The position numbers and the translations under genes are program-made. This document shows, in pieces, positions 1 through 8,067 of a stretch of 64,000 nt of DNA (position 1 is its first letter; the number at the start of each line of letters is the position of its first letter). The DNA is from Chryseosolibacter histidinae (GTDB taxonomy: Bacteria > Bacteroidota > Bacteroidia > Cytophagales > Cyclobacteriaceae): NCBI RefSeq assembly GCF_018598225.1, contig NZ_JAHESF010000010.1, positions 124,001 to 188,000 of the forward strand. Reading direction: 5' to 3'. Below the pieces are notes generated by a model. That model saw nothing but the letters and a program-made list of their open reading frames with translations, was not told the DNA's origin and did not search any database.

Positions 1-1295
1 CCCTTGGGTTTGAGCTTGAAAGCATGAATGCCCGAACGTGAAGGGTTGCCCACAAACTCACCTACGAAAAACGTGTTGTTCCATTCTTCGCTCAGTGCCG
101 TGCCCGGATTATACAACATGCCGGTAGGGCCGCTCACAAAGTTGGCGATGGTGGGTGTGAAATATGCAGCCTGGCCTTCGAAGCGAGGCAGATACATTTT
201 TTCATCCATCCATACTTTATAGGTATTGTTGTCAGGGTCCCTGTACTTACCGAACTGCCAGTTGGTGCGCCAGCCAGTATCCGAGCCGTTGACAATGTAT
301 ACGATGCGTTCTTTTTCGCCAGGGTGATCTCCGTCGTTGTCTTCGCTGATCAGGTTTCCATATTCATCGAATACAAACTCGTGGGTGTTCCGGTTGCCGT
401 AAGCGAACACTTCAAAATCACTTCCGTCGGGGTTAGACCGCACGATCACGCCGCTGTTCGGGTGCTCCCACTTCTGTCCGTCAGGACCTGTGCCGTTGAA
501 TCCGATGTCGCCGATCTGCCAGTAGATCTTGCCTTCGGGACCCATCTCCAGGCCCGACATACCGTGCCCTCCGAATCCTATGTGAATGCCATAGCCATGA
601 GAAATAGAGGTCTTTTCGTCGGCGAGTCCATCGCCATTTTTATCCTTGATGCGCCAGAGGTCCGGGCCTACGCCGATGAAGAGGTCCTCGCCTTCCACCA
701 GAATGGCGCCCGCTACATCCGTTACTTCGTCGTTAAAATCTTCCATCACCAATTGTGAAAGGTCTGCAACGCCATCGCCTGAAGTATCTTCAAGGCGGTA
801 GACATGCTCTTTCTCGATGGTCATATCTTTCCAGTCGTGCGAGCCATCTCCGTTCAGGTCCGCCAGCCACTCGTTCTTCTTGCTGTTCTCGGGAGACAAT
901 ACCTTGTGAAGGAACGCACGTTTTTCTTCGATGTTCTGCAGGGCGATGGAGCCAATCTCCCAATCCTGGTGACCGCGGATATCGAACTCGGAGTTCTTCT
1001 GACGGTTGGTGCGGGTATAATAGATCTTTCCGTAATCGTCGATGTCGATGGAGACAGGATCCGCCACCAGGGAATCGACACCCCACAATTTGAGTGTGAA
1101 CCCTTCCGCGAGCTGGGGTGTGACGGTAGCCTCGATGGCCTTTGCCATCTCAGCGGTTTTTTGGGGGTCGATCTGTTTGATGCGCTTGTCTGCAGGCCCC
1201 TGGTCGCTGCAAGCAACTGGCAACAACAGAACGGCAAGTATGAGAACAACGGAAGCTTTCCATTGGATCGTCGAAGTCGTGGCAAATAATTTCAT
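1..1295 (-). CDS. DUF7133-like membrane-bound dehydrogenase lipoprotein, 3' truncated by window edge
   Basis: The frame is open from an ATG at 1295 to the window edge with no stop, so the C-terminus is missing. The first 30 residues form a lipoprotein signal: a hydrophobic run (VVLILAVLLLPVAC) ending in a lipobox with Cys at about residue 29. The rest reads as a calcium-rich beta-propeller with many DxNxDG-like turns (DLNGDGSHDWKD, KDKNGDGLADEK), and includes GFGGHGMSGLEMGPEGKIYW and NTFFVGEFVGNPSRSGIHAF. These match my recollection of the putative membrane-bound dehydrogenase (DUF7133, PVC-type) family related to PQQ-dependent sugar dehydrogenases, which often continue into HEAT repeats and a cytochrome c domain; those would lie outside the window. 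Likely anchored in an outer or periplasmic membrane face and acting on sugars, but the substrate is unknown. Family call fairly sure, activity inferred. Confidence 0.75.
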   Translation of the reverse strand, partial: MKLFATTSTIQWKASVVLILAVLLLPVACSDQGPADKRIKQIDPQKTAEMAKAIEATVTPQLAEGFTLKLWGVDSLVADPVSIDIDDYGKIYYTRTNRQKNSEFDIRGHQDWEIGSIALQNIEEKRAFLHKVLSPENSKKNEWLADLNGDGSHDWKDMTIEKEHVYRLEDTSGDGVADLSQLVMEDFNDEVTDVAGAILVEGEDLFIGVGPDLWRIKDKNGDGLADEKTSISHGYGIHIGFGGHGMSGLEMGPEGKIYWQIGDIGFNGTGPDGQKWEHPNSGVIVRSNPDGSDFEVFAYGNRNTHEFVFDEYGNLISEDNDGDHPGEKERIVYIVNGSDTGWRTNWQFGKYRDPDNNTYKVWMDEKMYLPRFEGQAAYFTPTIANFVSGPTGMLYNPGTALSEEWNNTFFVGEFVGNPSRSGIHAFKLKPK

Positions 1296-1503
1296 GCTGA
1301 ATGGCTATTAACTTTTCAAGATAGCAAACCGGGGCCAATAGTCGCAAACCGAAGATAAAAAAGCAATTTCGGATCACAAACAAGCACAAAAGCACAGGAT
1401 AGTACAGGACTCTACCGTCAGGACAACAGACTTACCCTCTTACATGTTACTACAATTTTGAAATTAATGCCGTTGCCCAAAAAACAATAGCTGACGAGAA
1501 TGC

Positions 1504-1529
1504 AAAAAATGCCTGGAACCAGCCAGGCA
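1504..1529 (-). terminator. Intrinsic terminator after the lipocalin-like gene
   Basis: A 7-bp perfect stem (1510-1516 with 1523-1529) with a 6-nt loop is followed on the minus strand by six T (positions 1509-1504). It lies about 40 nt downstream of the stop codon of the minus-strand lipoprotein gene and upstream of the dehydrogenase gene, so the two are probably separate transcripts. Confidence 0.75.
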
Positions 1530-1570
1530 ATTAGAAAATAAGCATTAGCAGACCAATACTGCAGCACCTG

Positions 1571-2044
1571 CTATTGATCATCGCCGGAGCGTGAATGTGC
1601 AGTTCGCTTCAGCCCTACGTGGCAACCTTCTATGCAGCCACGCATGCTCAGCTTCAACAGGTCTTCTGTGAAACTGATGTGGTATAATCGCGACACGGTG
1701 TTAATGTCAGGCGTTGTCGTGGGCTTTGTGGTGAACAGCCCTACCAATTTGTGCCCGGGATCGTGAGGATCTTCCAGAATCAGATAGTATGGATACGTTG
1801 AAAATTCGTCTATGTTAGACGTCAGCGTACCATCAATTCTAAAAGTGATGGTCTTGGCGGGATCGGTAGGCACCTCTTTGGTAACGTAACCCGCACCGGG
1901 TGAGTATCCATACTCAGTCATGATCCACGCGCCTTCCAGGGTATCTCCTACCGGGAGGAAATCAGGCCCGTCTTCGCCACAGGCGCTAACAATAAGAACG
2001 GACAATAAGGCGAAGATTTTTGTGAAGAGGTTTTTCATCATCAT
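1571..2044 (-). CDS. Lipocalin-like lipoprotein, hypothetical
   Basis: A 157-residue protein starting MMMKNLF with a lipoprotein signal (FALLSVLIVSAC, lipid-bearing Cys at about 22). The mature part starts with GDTLEGAWIMTEYGYSPGAG and ends with GCIEGCHVGLKR. This resembles the small lipocalin-like proteins common in Bacteroidota, where an early G-x-W motif opens an eight-stranded barrel. The paired cysteines in GCIEGC could form a disulfide or bind a metal. Two further in-frame ATGs follow the first within 6 nt, so the start is uncertain by two residues. Monocistronic: a terminator follows and the next upstream gene is the Hsp70 about 100 nt away on the same strand. Function unknown; the fold assignment is from pattern only. 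Confidence 0.7.
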   Translation of the reverse strand: MMMKNLFTKIFALLSVLIVSACGEDGPDFLPVGDTLEGAWIMTEYGYSPGAGYVTKEVPTDPAKTITFRIDGTLTSNIDEFSTYPYYLILEDPHDPGHKLVGLFTTKPTTTPDINTVSRLYHISFTEDLLKLSMRGCIEGCHVGLKRTAHSRSGDDQ

Positions 2045-2141
2045 GTGTTTGTAGTTTGATAACTAATTGACACGACTACCAGGCGGGAGGTTGGAATACG
2101 TTTACAAAAATGCCGATCAGCGAATGGGTACGATTCGTTCT

Positions 2142-3398
2142 CTAAGCAAACTTCTTACGGCTGTCGTATGCCAGGCCCAGTCCCACGCTCGATAGTTTGT
2201 TTTCGTCGGCCAGGGCTGCCTTCGGAAAGATCTGTCTGAACGTCTGTTGCACGAGCGGCACTTCGGTGGTTCCGCCGGTAAGGATCACAAGCTCTATATC
2301 ATCGTTGCTGATCATGGCCTGCTTCAGACACTGCGCGGCGGCATTCGAGATCTTTTCTACTTCGTGCTGAACGGCGTCTTCAAACTGTCCGCGTGTCACT
2401 GGTATTAAAAGGCCGTCCTCCACAAAACCGAACGATGCATCATACCTTTCCTGGGCCGTGAGCGCGATCTTGGTGTCTTCGGCGGCAGCCAGCAGCGAAT
2501 GCCCGGTCTCCGTTTCGAGTACCTGCAGCAGCCTTCGGAATTTTATTTTGTCGTGCGACTGGATGAGCAGCTGCCGGGTCTGCGAAACGATCTTGGGTGT
2601 ATAAAGGAAATTCACTTTGCTCCATTCAGCCAGGTCGTGATAAAGCTTCAGGGGCACTTCCAGCTTTTTGTCGCCGTACGTGCTCCGGTATCCGAACTCA
2701 GGCAAGATCACCTCTAAGCTCAGGTCCTTATCGAGATCGTTCCCTCCTACGCGCACGCCGGTGTTGGCCAGGATATCAGAAGACCGGTCTGCTCTGCCGA
2801 GGTATTGGTCCGACAGCCTGATCACTGTAAAATCAGAGGTTCCGCCGCCGAGGTCCGCCACGATGGCCAGCTTCTCACCTTTTATGTTTACTTCGTGCGC
2901 GAAGGCGGCCGCGATGGGCTCGAACTGGAACGCTACATGCTTAAAGCCAACCATCTCCGCGATGGTCCTCAGCTCGTCTTCAGCGCGCCGGTCCGCTTCC
3001 GGATCATGGTCCACGAAGTGCACCGGCCGTCCCATCACCACATTGTCGATCTCACGGCTTGTATGCTGGTGAGCTTTGTTTCTCAACTCTTTCAGGAACA
3101 GGGCGATAATCCTGTCAAACTTCATGAGCTTGCCGTTGACAAGTGTGCCCTGCTTCATCAGCGAAGTGCCCAGCACACGTTTCAGGCTTCGCATAAAACG
3201 GCCCTCGTGGCGGTCGAAGAACATTTTAACAGCCGCTCTGCCGAAGCTGGCAGCATTATCTTTCTTCTGAAAGAAAATGGCGCTGGGTTTGGTGACCTGC
3301 ACATCCTCCACCGGCACCAGGCTGACGGTGTCACCTTCTGCAATGGCAATGCTGGAGTTAGAGGTACCAAAATCGATGCCGCAGGATAAGTGAGCCAT
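2142..3398 (-). CDS. yegD: YegD-type Hsp70-family chaperone
   Basis: A 418-residue actin/Hsp70-fold ATPase. Phosphate-1 motif GIDFGTSNSS lies at about residues 7-16, phosphate-2 motif ADLGGGTSDF in the middle, and the adenosine motif LTGGTTEVP near the C-terminus. VMGRPVHF, FQFEPIAAAF and RVGGNDLD match E. coli YegD closely. The length (E. coli YegD is about 450) and absence of a long substrate-binding beta-sandwich and lid also fit YegD rather than DnaK. The frame stays open upstream to 3641, but I chose the ATG at 3398 because the protein then begins directly before the first ATPase strand and because a good TAnnTTTG promoter lies at 3435-3442, downstream of the longer start. Cytoplasmic; the client proteins of YegD are not known. 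Confidence 0.88.
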   Translation of the reverse strand: MAHLSCGIDFGTSNSSIAIAEGDTVSLVPVEDVQVTKPSAIFFQKKDNAASFGRAAVKMFFDRHEGRFMRSLKRVLGTSLMKQGTLVNGKLMKFDRIIALFLKELRNKAHQHTSREIDNVVMGRPVHFVDHDPEADRRAEDELRTIAEMVGFKHVAFQFEPIAAAFAHEVNIKGEKLAIVADLGGGTSDFTVIRLSDQYLGRADRSSDILANTGVRVGGNDLDKDLSLEVILPEFGYRSTYGDKKLEVPLKLYHDLAEWSKVNFLYTPKIVSQTRQLLIQSHDKIKFRRLLQVLETETGHSLLAAAEDTKIALTAQERYDASFGFVEDGLLIPVTRGQFEDAVQHEVEKISNAAAQCLKQAMISNDDIELVILTGGTTEVPLVQQTFRQIFPKAALADENKLSSVGLGLAYDSRKKFA

Positions 3399-3434
3399 GG
3401 GATGGAATGTTAGTGGTGTTGGGAAAAGGGGGTG

Positions 3435-3442
3435 CAAATATA
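3435..3442 (-). promoter_or_regulatory. -7 promoter element of the Hsp70 gene
   Basis: On the minus strand this reads TATATTTG, a full match to the Bacteroidota -7 consensus TAnnTTTG. It is 37 nt upstream of the chosen ATG, leaving a leader of about 30 nt. A clear -33 TTTG is not visible. Confidence 0.55.
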
Positions 3443-3496
3443 AGGGATATTGGTGAGGGAGAAAGTTTTCTGTGAAAAAAGTCAGTGATCGGAAAA

Positions 3497-3563
3497 GGTA
3501 CGAGATACGAAGTACGATCACCCGATCTGCATTCATCGTACCTCGTATTTCGTACCTCGTACC
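3497..3563. repeat. Inverted heptamer-array pair, GTACGA type
   Basis: Left array of GGTACGA-like heptamers (3497-3518) and right array of its complement (3535-3563). The arms pair over 22 bp with two mismatches around a 16-nt loop. The site lies between two divergent genes (Hsp70 and oxidoreductase), so it is not simply a terminator. Confidence 0.85.
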
Positions 3564-3572
3564 TCCCGTAAA

Positions 3573-3594
3573 TCGTGGTCTGTGGACTTTACGG
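3573..3594. repeat. Short heptamer array, GTGGAC type
   Basis: CGTGGTC followed by TGTGGAC, the same word family as the arrays at 24.27, 34.3, 57.3 and 60.35 kb. It sits just before the candidate promoter of the oxidoreductase gene. Confidence 0.6.
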
Positions 3595-3625
3595 TTGCCA
3601 ATCCTGTTTATTCCTCCTATTTTAG
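3595..3625 (+). promoter_or_regulatory. Candidate promoter of the Gfo/Idh/MocA gene
   Basis: TTG at 3595-3597 and TATTTTAG at 3618-3625 with 20 nt between them, close to the Bacteroidota TTTG/TAnnTTTG pattern (the last two positions are inverted). The leader to the ATG would be about 25 nt. Confidence 0.4.
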
Positions 3626-3655
3626 GTTCCAACGCAATCAATTTTATTCCAATCG

Positions 3656-5026
3656 ATGAACCACTTCAATATCAACCGCAGACGCTTCCTGCAGGGAGCT
3701 TCGGCATCACTGGCCCTCACTACGCTGGGCGCTTATGGCATGGATATCATCCACCCGCAGCAAACCCGCAAGGTGGCTTTGATCGGCACCGGATGGTATG
3801 GCAAAAGTGATCTGTTCAGGCTGATCCAGGTAGCTCCGGTTGAAGTGGTGGCGCTTTGTGATGTCGATAAAAATCTGCTCAACGCGGCTGGCAACCTTGT
3901 GAAACAGCGCCAGAAGTCCGGCAAGGTTCCCAAGCTTTATGGCGATTACCGGAAAATGCTGGCAGAGAACCAGCTCGATATTGTGCTCATCGGTTCTCCT
4001 GACCACTGGCACGCGCTACAGGCCATCGATGCCGTGAAAGCCGGGGCGCACGTATACGTTCAGAAACCCATCAGCGTGGATGTGATGGAAGGAGAAGCCA
4101 TGGTTGCCGCCGCACGCAAATACAACCGTGTGGTGCAGGTGGGCACGCAACGCAAAAGCACGCCACACCTCATCGATGCCAAGAAGAACATCGTTGATGC
4201 AGGACTGCTGGGCAAAGTGTCGCACGTTGAAATGTGCTGCTACTATCACATGCGCGCCAATGGCAATCCGGCGGTAGAACCTGTGCCCGATTTCTTCGAT
4301 TATGAAATGTGGACCGGTCCTGCGCCGCTGCGTCCTTATGATGGGCTTCCCCACATCCGGTGGTGGCGCACCTTTATGGAGTATGGCAACGGCATCATGG
4401 GCGATATGTGTGTCCACATGCTCGACTCCGTTCGTTGGATGCTCAACCTCGGGTGGCCTAAGCGCATCAGCTCCACGGGAGGCATCTACGTTCAGAAAGA
4501 AGGCAAGTCAAATATCGCCGATACACAGACGGCGATCTTCGAATACGACGGACTCAACTGCGTGTGGCAGCACCGTTCGTGGGGCACACCTGCCGATCCC
4601 GAGTATCCTTGGGCCTTCAAGATCTATGGCGACAAAGGAACGCTGGCGGCCAGCACCATGCAATATGACTTTATCCCGGAAGGGAAAGGAGTAGAAAAGA
4701 TCCATAAAGATGTTGTCTACGAAAAAGAAAAATATCCGGAAGACCTGACGGAAGAGCGCATCGAGCTGAATGCCGCCCCCGCCACGAGGCTGCACATGCT
4801 CGACTTCCTGAAAGCCATCGACGAAAAAAGTAAACCTGTCGCCGATATCGAGCAGGGACATATCTCCACAGCAAGTTGCATCCTGGCCAACCTCTCCATG
4901 AAAACGGGACGGCCCCTGGTTTACGATCCCAAAAAACGCGAAGTGACCGGCGACCCCGAAGCCACCAAACTGTTGCAGCGCGCCTATCGGGGACCGTGGG
5001 TGCACCCGAATCCGGAGAAGGTGTAG
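3656..5026 (+). CDS. Tat-exported Gfo/Idh/MocA family oxidoreductase
   Basis: A 456-residue NAD(P)-dependent oxidoreductase. The N-terminus carries a twin-arginine signal (RRRFLQGAS, residues 8-16), so it is predicted to fold with its cofactor and be exported. The Rossmann motif is [11 protein letters not shown] (40-50). [11 protein letters not shown] is a variant of the family EKP motif with Gln in place of Glu. [15 protein letters not shown] carries the His used in catalysis. Members act on sugars, inositols or similar polyols; Tat-exported ones are common in Bacteroidota and Planctomycetes, often in polysaccharide degradation. No polysaccharide locus is next to it here, so the substrate cannot be guessed. 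The gene stands alone, convergent with the molybdopterin oxidoreductase and separated from it by a heptamer hairpin. Confidence 0.88.
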   Translation: MNHFNINRRRFLQGASASLALTTLGAYGMDIIHPQQTRKVALIGTGWYGKSDLFRLIQVAPVEVVALCDVDKNLLNAAGNLVKQRQKSGKVPKLYGDYRKMLAENQLDIVLIGSPDHWHALQAIDAVKAGAHVYVQKPISVDVMEGEAMVAAARKYNRVVQVGTQRKSTPHLIDAKKNIVDAGLLGKVSHVEMCCYYHMRANGNPAVEPVPDFFDYEMWTGPAPLRPYDGLPHIRWWRTFMEYGNGIMGDMCVHMLDSVRWMLNLGWPKRISSTGGIYVQKEGKSNIADTQTAIFEYDGLNCVWQHRSWGTPADPEYPWAFKIYGDKGTLAASTMQYDFIPEGKGVEKIHKDVVYEKEKYPEDLTEERIELNAAPATRLHMLDFLKAIDEKSKPVADIEQGHISTASCILANLSMKTGRPLVYDPKKREVTGDPEATKLLQRAYRGPWVHPNPEKV

Positions 5027-5030
5027 AATT

Positions 5031-5110
5031 AGGTACGAGGTACGAAGGACGAGGTACGATGCCTTCTTCGATCCGGGCGCCACGTACTTCGTACCTCGTA
5101 TCTCGTACCT
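5031..5110. repeat. Inverted heptamer-array pair, GTACG type, between convergent genes
   Basis: Four heptamers of AGGTACG type (5031-5058) face a complementary set (5083-5110). Arms match at 24 of 28 positions around a 24-nt loop. The right arm ends directly at the stop codon of the minus-strand gene, and the left begins 4 nt after the stop of the plus-strand gene. It may end transcription in both directions. Confidence 0.88.
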
Positions 5111-7270
5111 TTACTCACGCTCCTTTTCAAGATTCACAGGAAGTCTCCTCACCCTCTTCCCCGTTGCAGCAAACAGCGCGTTGGCCAATGCAGGCGCTAT
5201 AGGCGGAACACCGGGCTCGCCTGCACCACCCATGGGCCCCTCAGACGGCACAATATGCACTTCAACCTGGGGCATCTCATTGATGCGCAGCATGCGGTAG
5301 TTATGGAAATTGCTTTGCGTGACCTTTCCCTGCTCCAGCGTGATCTCCCCGTACAAGGCTGCCGTAAGTCCATAAACGATGCCTCCTTCCATCTGCGCGC
5401 GAACGCCATCCGGGTTCACGGCCAGTCCACAATCAATGGCGCACACCACGCGGTGTAGGCGGATCTTCTTATTAACCACCGATAATTCAACGATCTGTGC
5501 AACGTAGCTGTTCATGGCCTCGTGCACAGCCACGCCCCTGAACCGGCCTGCAGCCATGGGGTTGCTCCATCCTGCCTTTTCCGCGGCGAGGTTGAGGGCG
5601 GCCAGGTGGCGGGGGTGATCTTTGAGCAGCGTACGCCGGTAGTCCACGGGGTCTTTCCGCGCAAGCGTTGCCAGCTCATCGATCAGCGACTCCATCACGA
5701 AGCAGGTATGAGTATGCCCCACCGATCGCCATGCCGACACCGGCACATTGATCTTTGTAGTGTGCAGTTCCACCGAATGATCGGGAATAGTTGTAAGGTA
5801 GGGTGAGCCATGCACACCACCAACCGAGCTGTAGTCGATGCCATTGGGGGCGATGTCGTTTTCAAGGATCGTGCCACCGAAGAGGGATTGTCCCACCACG
5901 TGGTGCCGCCACGACTGCGGATATCCATCACTGCCGATGCCAATGATCGCTCTATGAACATAAAAAGGACGATAATATCCGCCTCTGATATCGTCTTCCC
6001 GCGACCACACCAACTTCACCGCCCTTCCGCTTGCCTTGGCGATGTGCACCGCGTCCATCATCCAGTCGTCCTTGAAGGTGCCACGTCTTCCAAAGCTTCC
6101 GCCGATCGCGGGTGTATTGAACTCAACCTGCTCGGGCTTCAGGCCCAGGAACACCGCCACTTCGGCCTGGTGGATCAAAGGCGATTGTGTGCCTGCCCAT
6201 ACTTCACATTTGTCTTGCGTGATCCTTACCGTACAATTCAAGGGTTCCATCGGTGAATGGGCCAGGAAAGGAAACGTGAACTCAGCTTCAACAACCTCCA
6301 CGGCCTGGCTGAGCGCACGTTCCACATTACCCCTATGTTGTGTGATTCGCCCCGCGGTACGGGACAACCTTTTATATTCTCCTTCCAGTGCAGTAGTGGT
6401 AACGGTTTCAACAGCGCCATGGTCCCACTCGATCTGAAGTGCGTCGCGTCCGAGCTTCGCCGCCCAATAGTGATCAGCCAGCACAGCAACGCCTGCCGGG
6501 ATCTCTAGTACATCGTGCACACCCTGCACAACTTTTGCACGCGCGGCATCGAGCGTCTTCACCTTGCCTCCAAAAACAGGCGGATAGGCCACCACTGCCG
6601 TGAGTAAGCCTGGGAACTGGATGTCGATGCCGTACTTCGTTTTGCCACTGGTCTTGTCTGGCGTATCGAGTCGTTTCTGAGGTTTGCCGATGTATTTCCA
6701 CTGCGCAGGTTCACGCAGCTTTACCGATGGCACGGGCAGCTTCGATGCGTCGGACGCTATTGCACCGTAGCTGAGCTTCCGGTCTCCGCTGATGACGTAA
6801 CCGTTCTCCGTTCGACACGCTTCCGGCGCAACATTCCATCGGTTTGCAGCAGCGCTTACTAACATGGTACGGGCCGTTGCTCCTGCCAGGCGATACCGGT
6901 CAAATTCTGAACGGGTTGAGTCCGAGCCACCGGTGGACAACGCATAGACCGATTCCGCAAAATCGGTTCCTTTACCACCCGGCCTATGCGCTACTTTTAT
7001 CTTGCTCCAGTCAAAATCAAGCTCTTCAGCGATCAGCATGGGTAACGTGGTCCAGACCCCCTGCCCTATTTCCACCTTGGAAATGATGATGTGAATACTA
7101 TTGTCTTCGCTTATATGCAGGAAAGCATTGAGCGCCACTTTCGCCAAAGGTGTGTCCGATAAGGAGCGCAGGCCTCGAGCCGGCACACTAAAAGAGATCA
7201 GCAGCCCACCCGCGGCGAGCGCACCTGTTCTGATAAAATCCCTGCGGTTGATGTTAGCTGATTTCCTCAT
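5111..7270 (-). CDS. Tat-exported molybdopterin-binding oxidoreductase, IorB/xanthine dehydrogenase type
   Basis: A 719-residue protein of the isoquinoline 1-oxidoreductase beta-subunit type in the xanthine dehydrogenase superfamily. I chose the ATG at 7270 because it places a Tat signal ([15 protein letters not shown]) at residues 8-22; the 45 in-frame residues before it look random. [34 protein letters not shown] and [18 protein letters not shown] are molybdopterin-contact motifs, and the Glu in GAGEPG corresponds to the catalytic base. Such proteins oxidise N-heterocycles or aldehydes and need a small [2Fe-2S] alpha subunit. No such gene is next to it, so the partner must be elsewhere. Periplasmic by inference. 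Single-gene unit. Confidence 0.88.
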   Translation of the reverse strand: MRKSANINRRDFIRTGALAAGGLLISFSVPARGLRSLSDTPLAKVALNAFLHISEDNSIHIIISKVEIGQGVWTTLPMLIAEELDFDWSKIKVAHRPGGKGTDFAESVYALSTGGSDSTRSEFDRYRLAGATARTMLVSAAANRWNVAPEACRTENGYVISGDRKLSYGAIASDASKLPVPSVKLREPAQWKYIGKPQKRLDTPDKTSGKTKYGIDIQFPGLLTAVVAYPPVFGGKVKTLDAARAKVVQGVHDVLEIPAGVAVLADHYWAAKLGRDALQIEWDHGAVETVTTTALEGEYKRLSRTAGRITQHRGNVERALSQAVEVVEAEFTFPFLAHSPMEPLNCTVRITQDKCEVWAGTQSPLIHQAEVAVFLGLKPEQVEFNTPAIGGSFGRRGTFKDDWMMDAVHIAKASGRAVKLVWSREDDIRGGYYRPFYVHRAIIGIGSDGYPQSWRHHVVGQSLFGGTILENDIAPNGIDYSSVGGVHGSPYLTTIPDHSVELHTTKINVPVSAWRSVGHTHTCFVMESLIDELATLARKDPVDYRRTLLKDHPRHLAALNLAAEKAGWSNPMAAGRFRGVAVHEAMNSYVAQIVELSVVNKKIRLHRVVCAIDCGLAVNPDGVRAQMEGGIVYGLTAALYGEITLEQGKVTQSNFHNYRMLRINEMPQVEVHIVPSEGPMGGAGEPGVPPIAPALANALFAATGKRVRRLPVNLEKERE

Positions 7271-7589
7271 GGTGTGTTGCTGAAGACTTTCCTTTTTAAG
7301 CGGAGCTCCGCCGGCACGGTTCCGCTCATACAGATCAAAGAAAAGTGTCTGCTGAATCAACTGGAAATGATATTGACCAGAAGCATACGCAGGAATACGA
7401 AACACACGGGTGAATTGATGAAAGGTTAGACCAAATTCTGTCAGGAAGGTCAGTCTCGATAACGACAGACTTTATTTTAACTGCCATAACGGTCTGGTGC
7501 TGCCCTGAGACTGCCAATTTGCTACAATTTCTCCTCGACTATAAAACTGGTAAGATCATTGAAGCAGTACAGTTGGGCGATGATGAATT
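7271..7589. other. Intergenic region between divergent genes
   Basis: No gene, clear TAnnTTTG promoter or repeat array seen. In particular no [2Fe-2S] ferredoxin-like alpha subunit for the molybdopterin gene is hidden here. Regulatory sites for both flanking genes should lie in this stretch. Confidence 0.5.
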
Positions 7590-8000
7590 ATGCATACGCA
7601 CGTTAAAACAGGTATCACTTCATTTGTCAACAGTTTTCTACTGCTGGTAGTGGTTGCGGGCATATTGAACGTTGACCTGCCTGAAAGTGATATTCTTTCT
7701 GGCCACAGTGACCGTAAGATCCTTTATCGCATAGAGCTTACATTTGATGCGGCGAGCCATTCAGTCTTTCCTGTTTTATCCATTTCCGAAGTCATCCCGG
7801 GAAACGATGCAACAGCTTGCATTTTCACTCCGCACTTTCGTTCACCACACTTCGGCGTCTCTTCATTAATCATACACAACACTGGTCCGGTCAATAGCCG
7901 GCCATTTTACGCTACCCATAACCATAGCAGGTTATTTAATATTCCGCATCAAAATTCAGGTGAGGATGACGCGTTCGTTTTACCGGTCGATGTAGCGTAG
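7590..8000 (+). CDS. Hypothetical protein with N-terminal membrane segment
   Basis: A 136-residue frame beginning MHTHVKTG with one hydrophobic segment (FVNSFLLLVVVAGIL, about residues 12-26) that could be a signal peptide or anchor. The remainder is polar with several His and Asn-rich stretches (HNHSRLFNIPHQN) and no motif I recognise. It ends 67 nt before the SecA-like gene on the same strand, which suggests cotranscription and perhaps a role with that translocase. Small secreted proteins do sit next to secretion genes in Bacteroidota, but I cannot name a homologue. It could be spurious. Confidence 0.45.
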   Translation: MHTHVKTGITSFVNSFLLLVVVAGILNVDLPESDILSGHSDRKILYRIELTFDAASHSVFPVLSISEVIPGNDATACIFTPHFRSPHFGVSSLIIHNTGPVNSRPFYATHNHSRLFNIPHQNSGEDDAFVLPVDVA

Positions 8001-8067
8001 ATCCTTCCGTCATTCTATTCCTTCCGCAGGATCTTTGCCGCTGCATCAGTTGTTGTCCTGACAGGAC

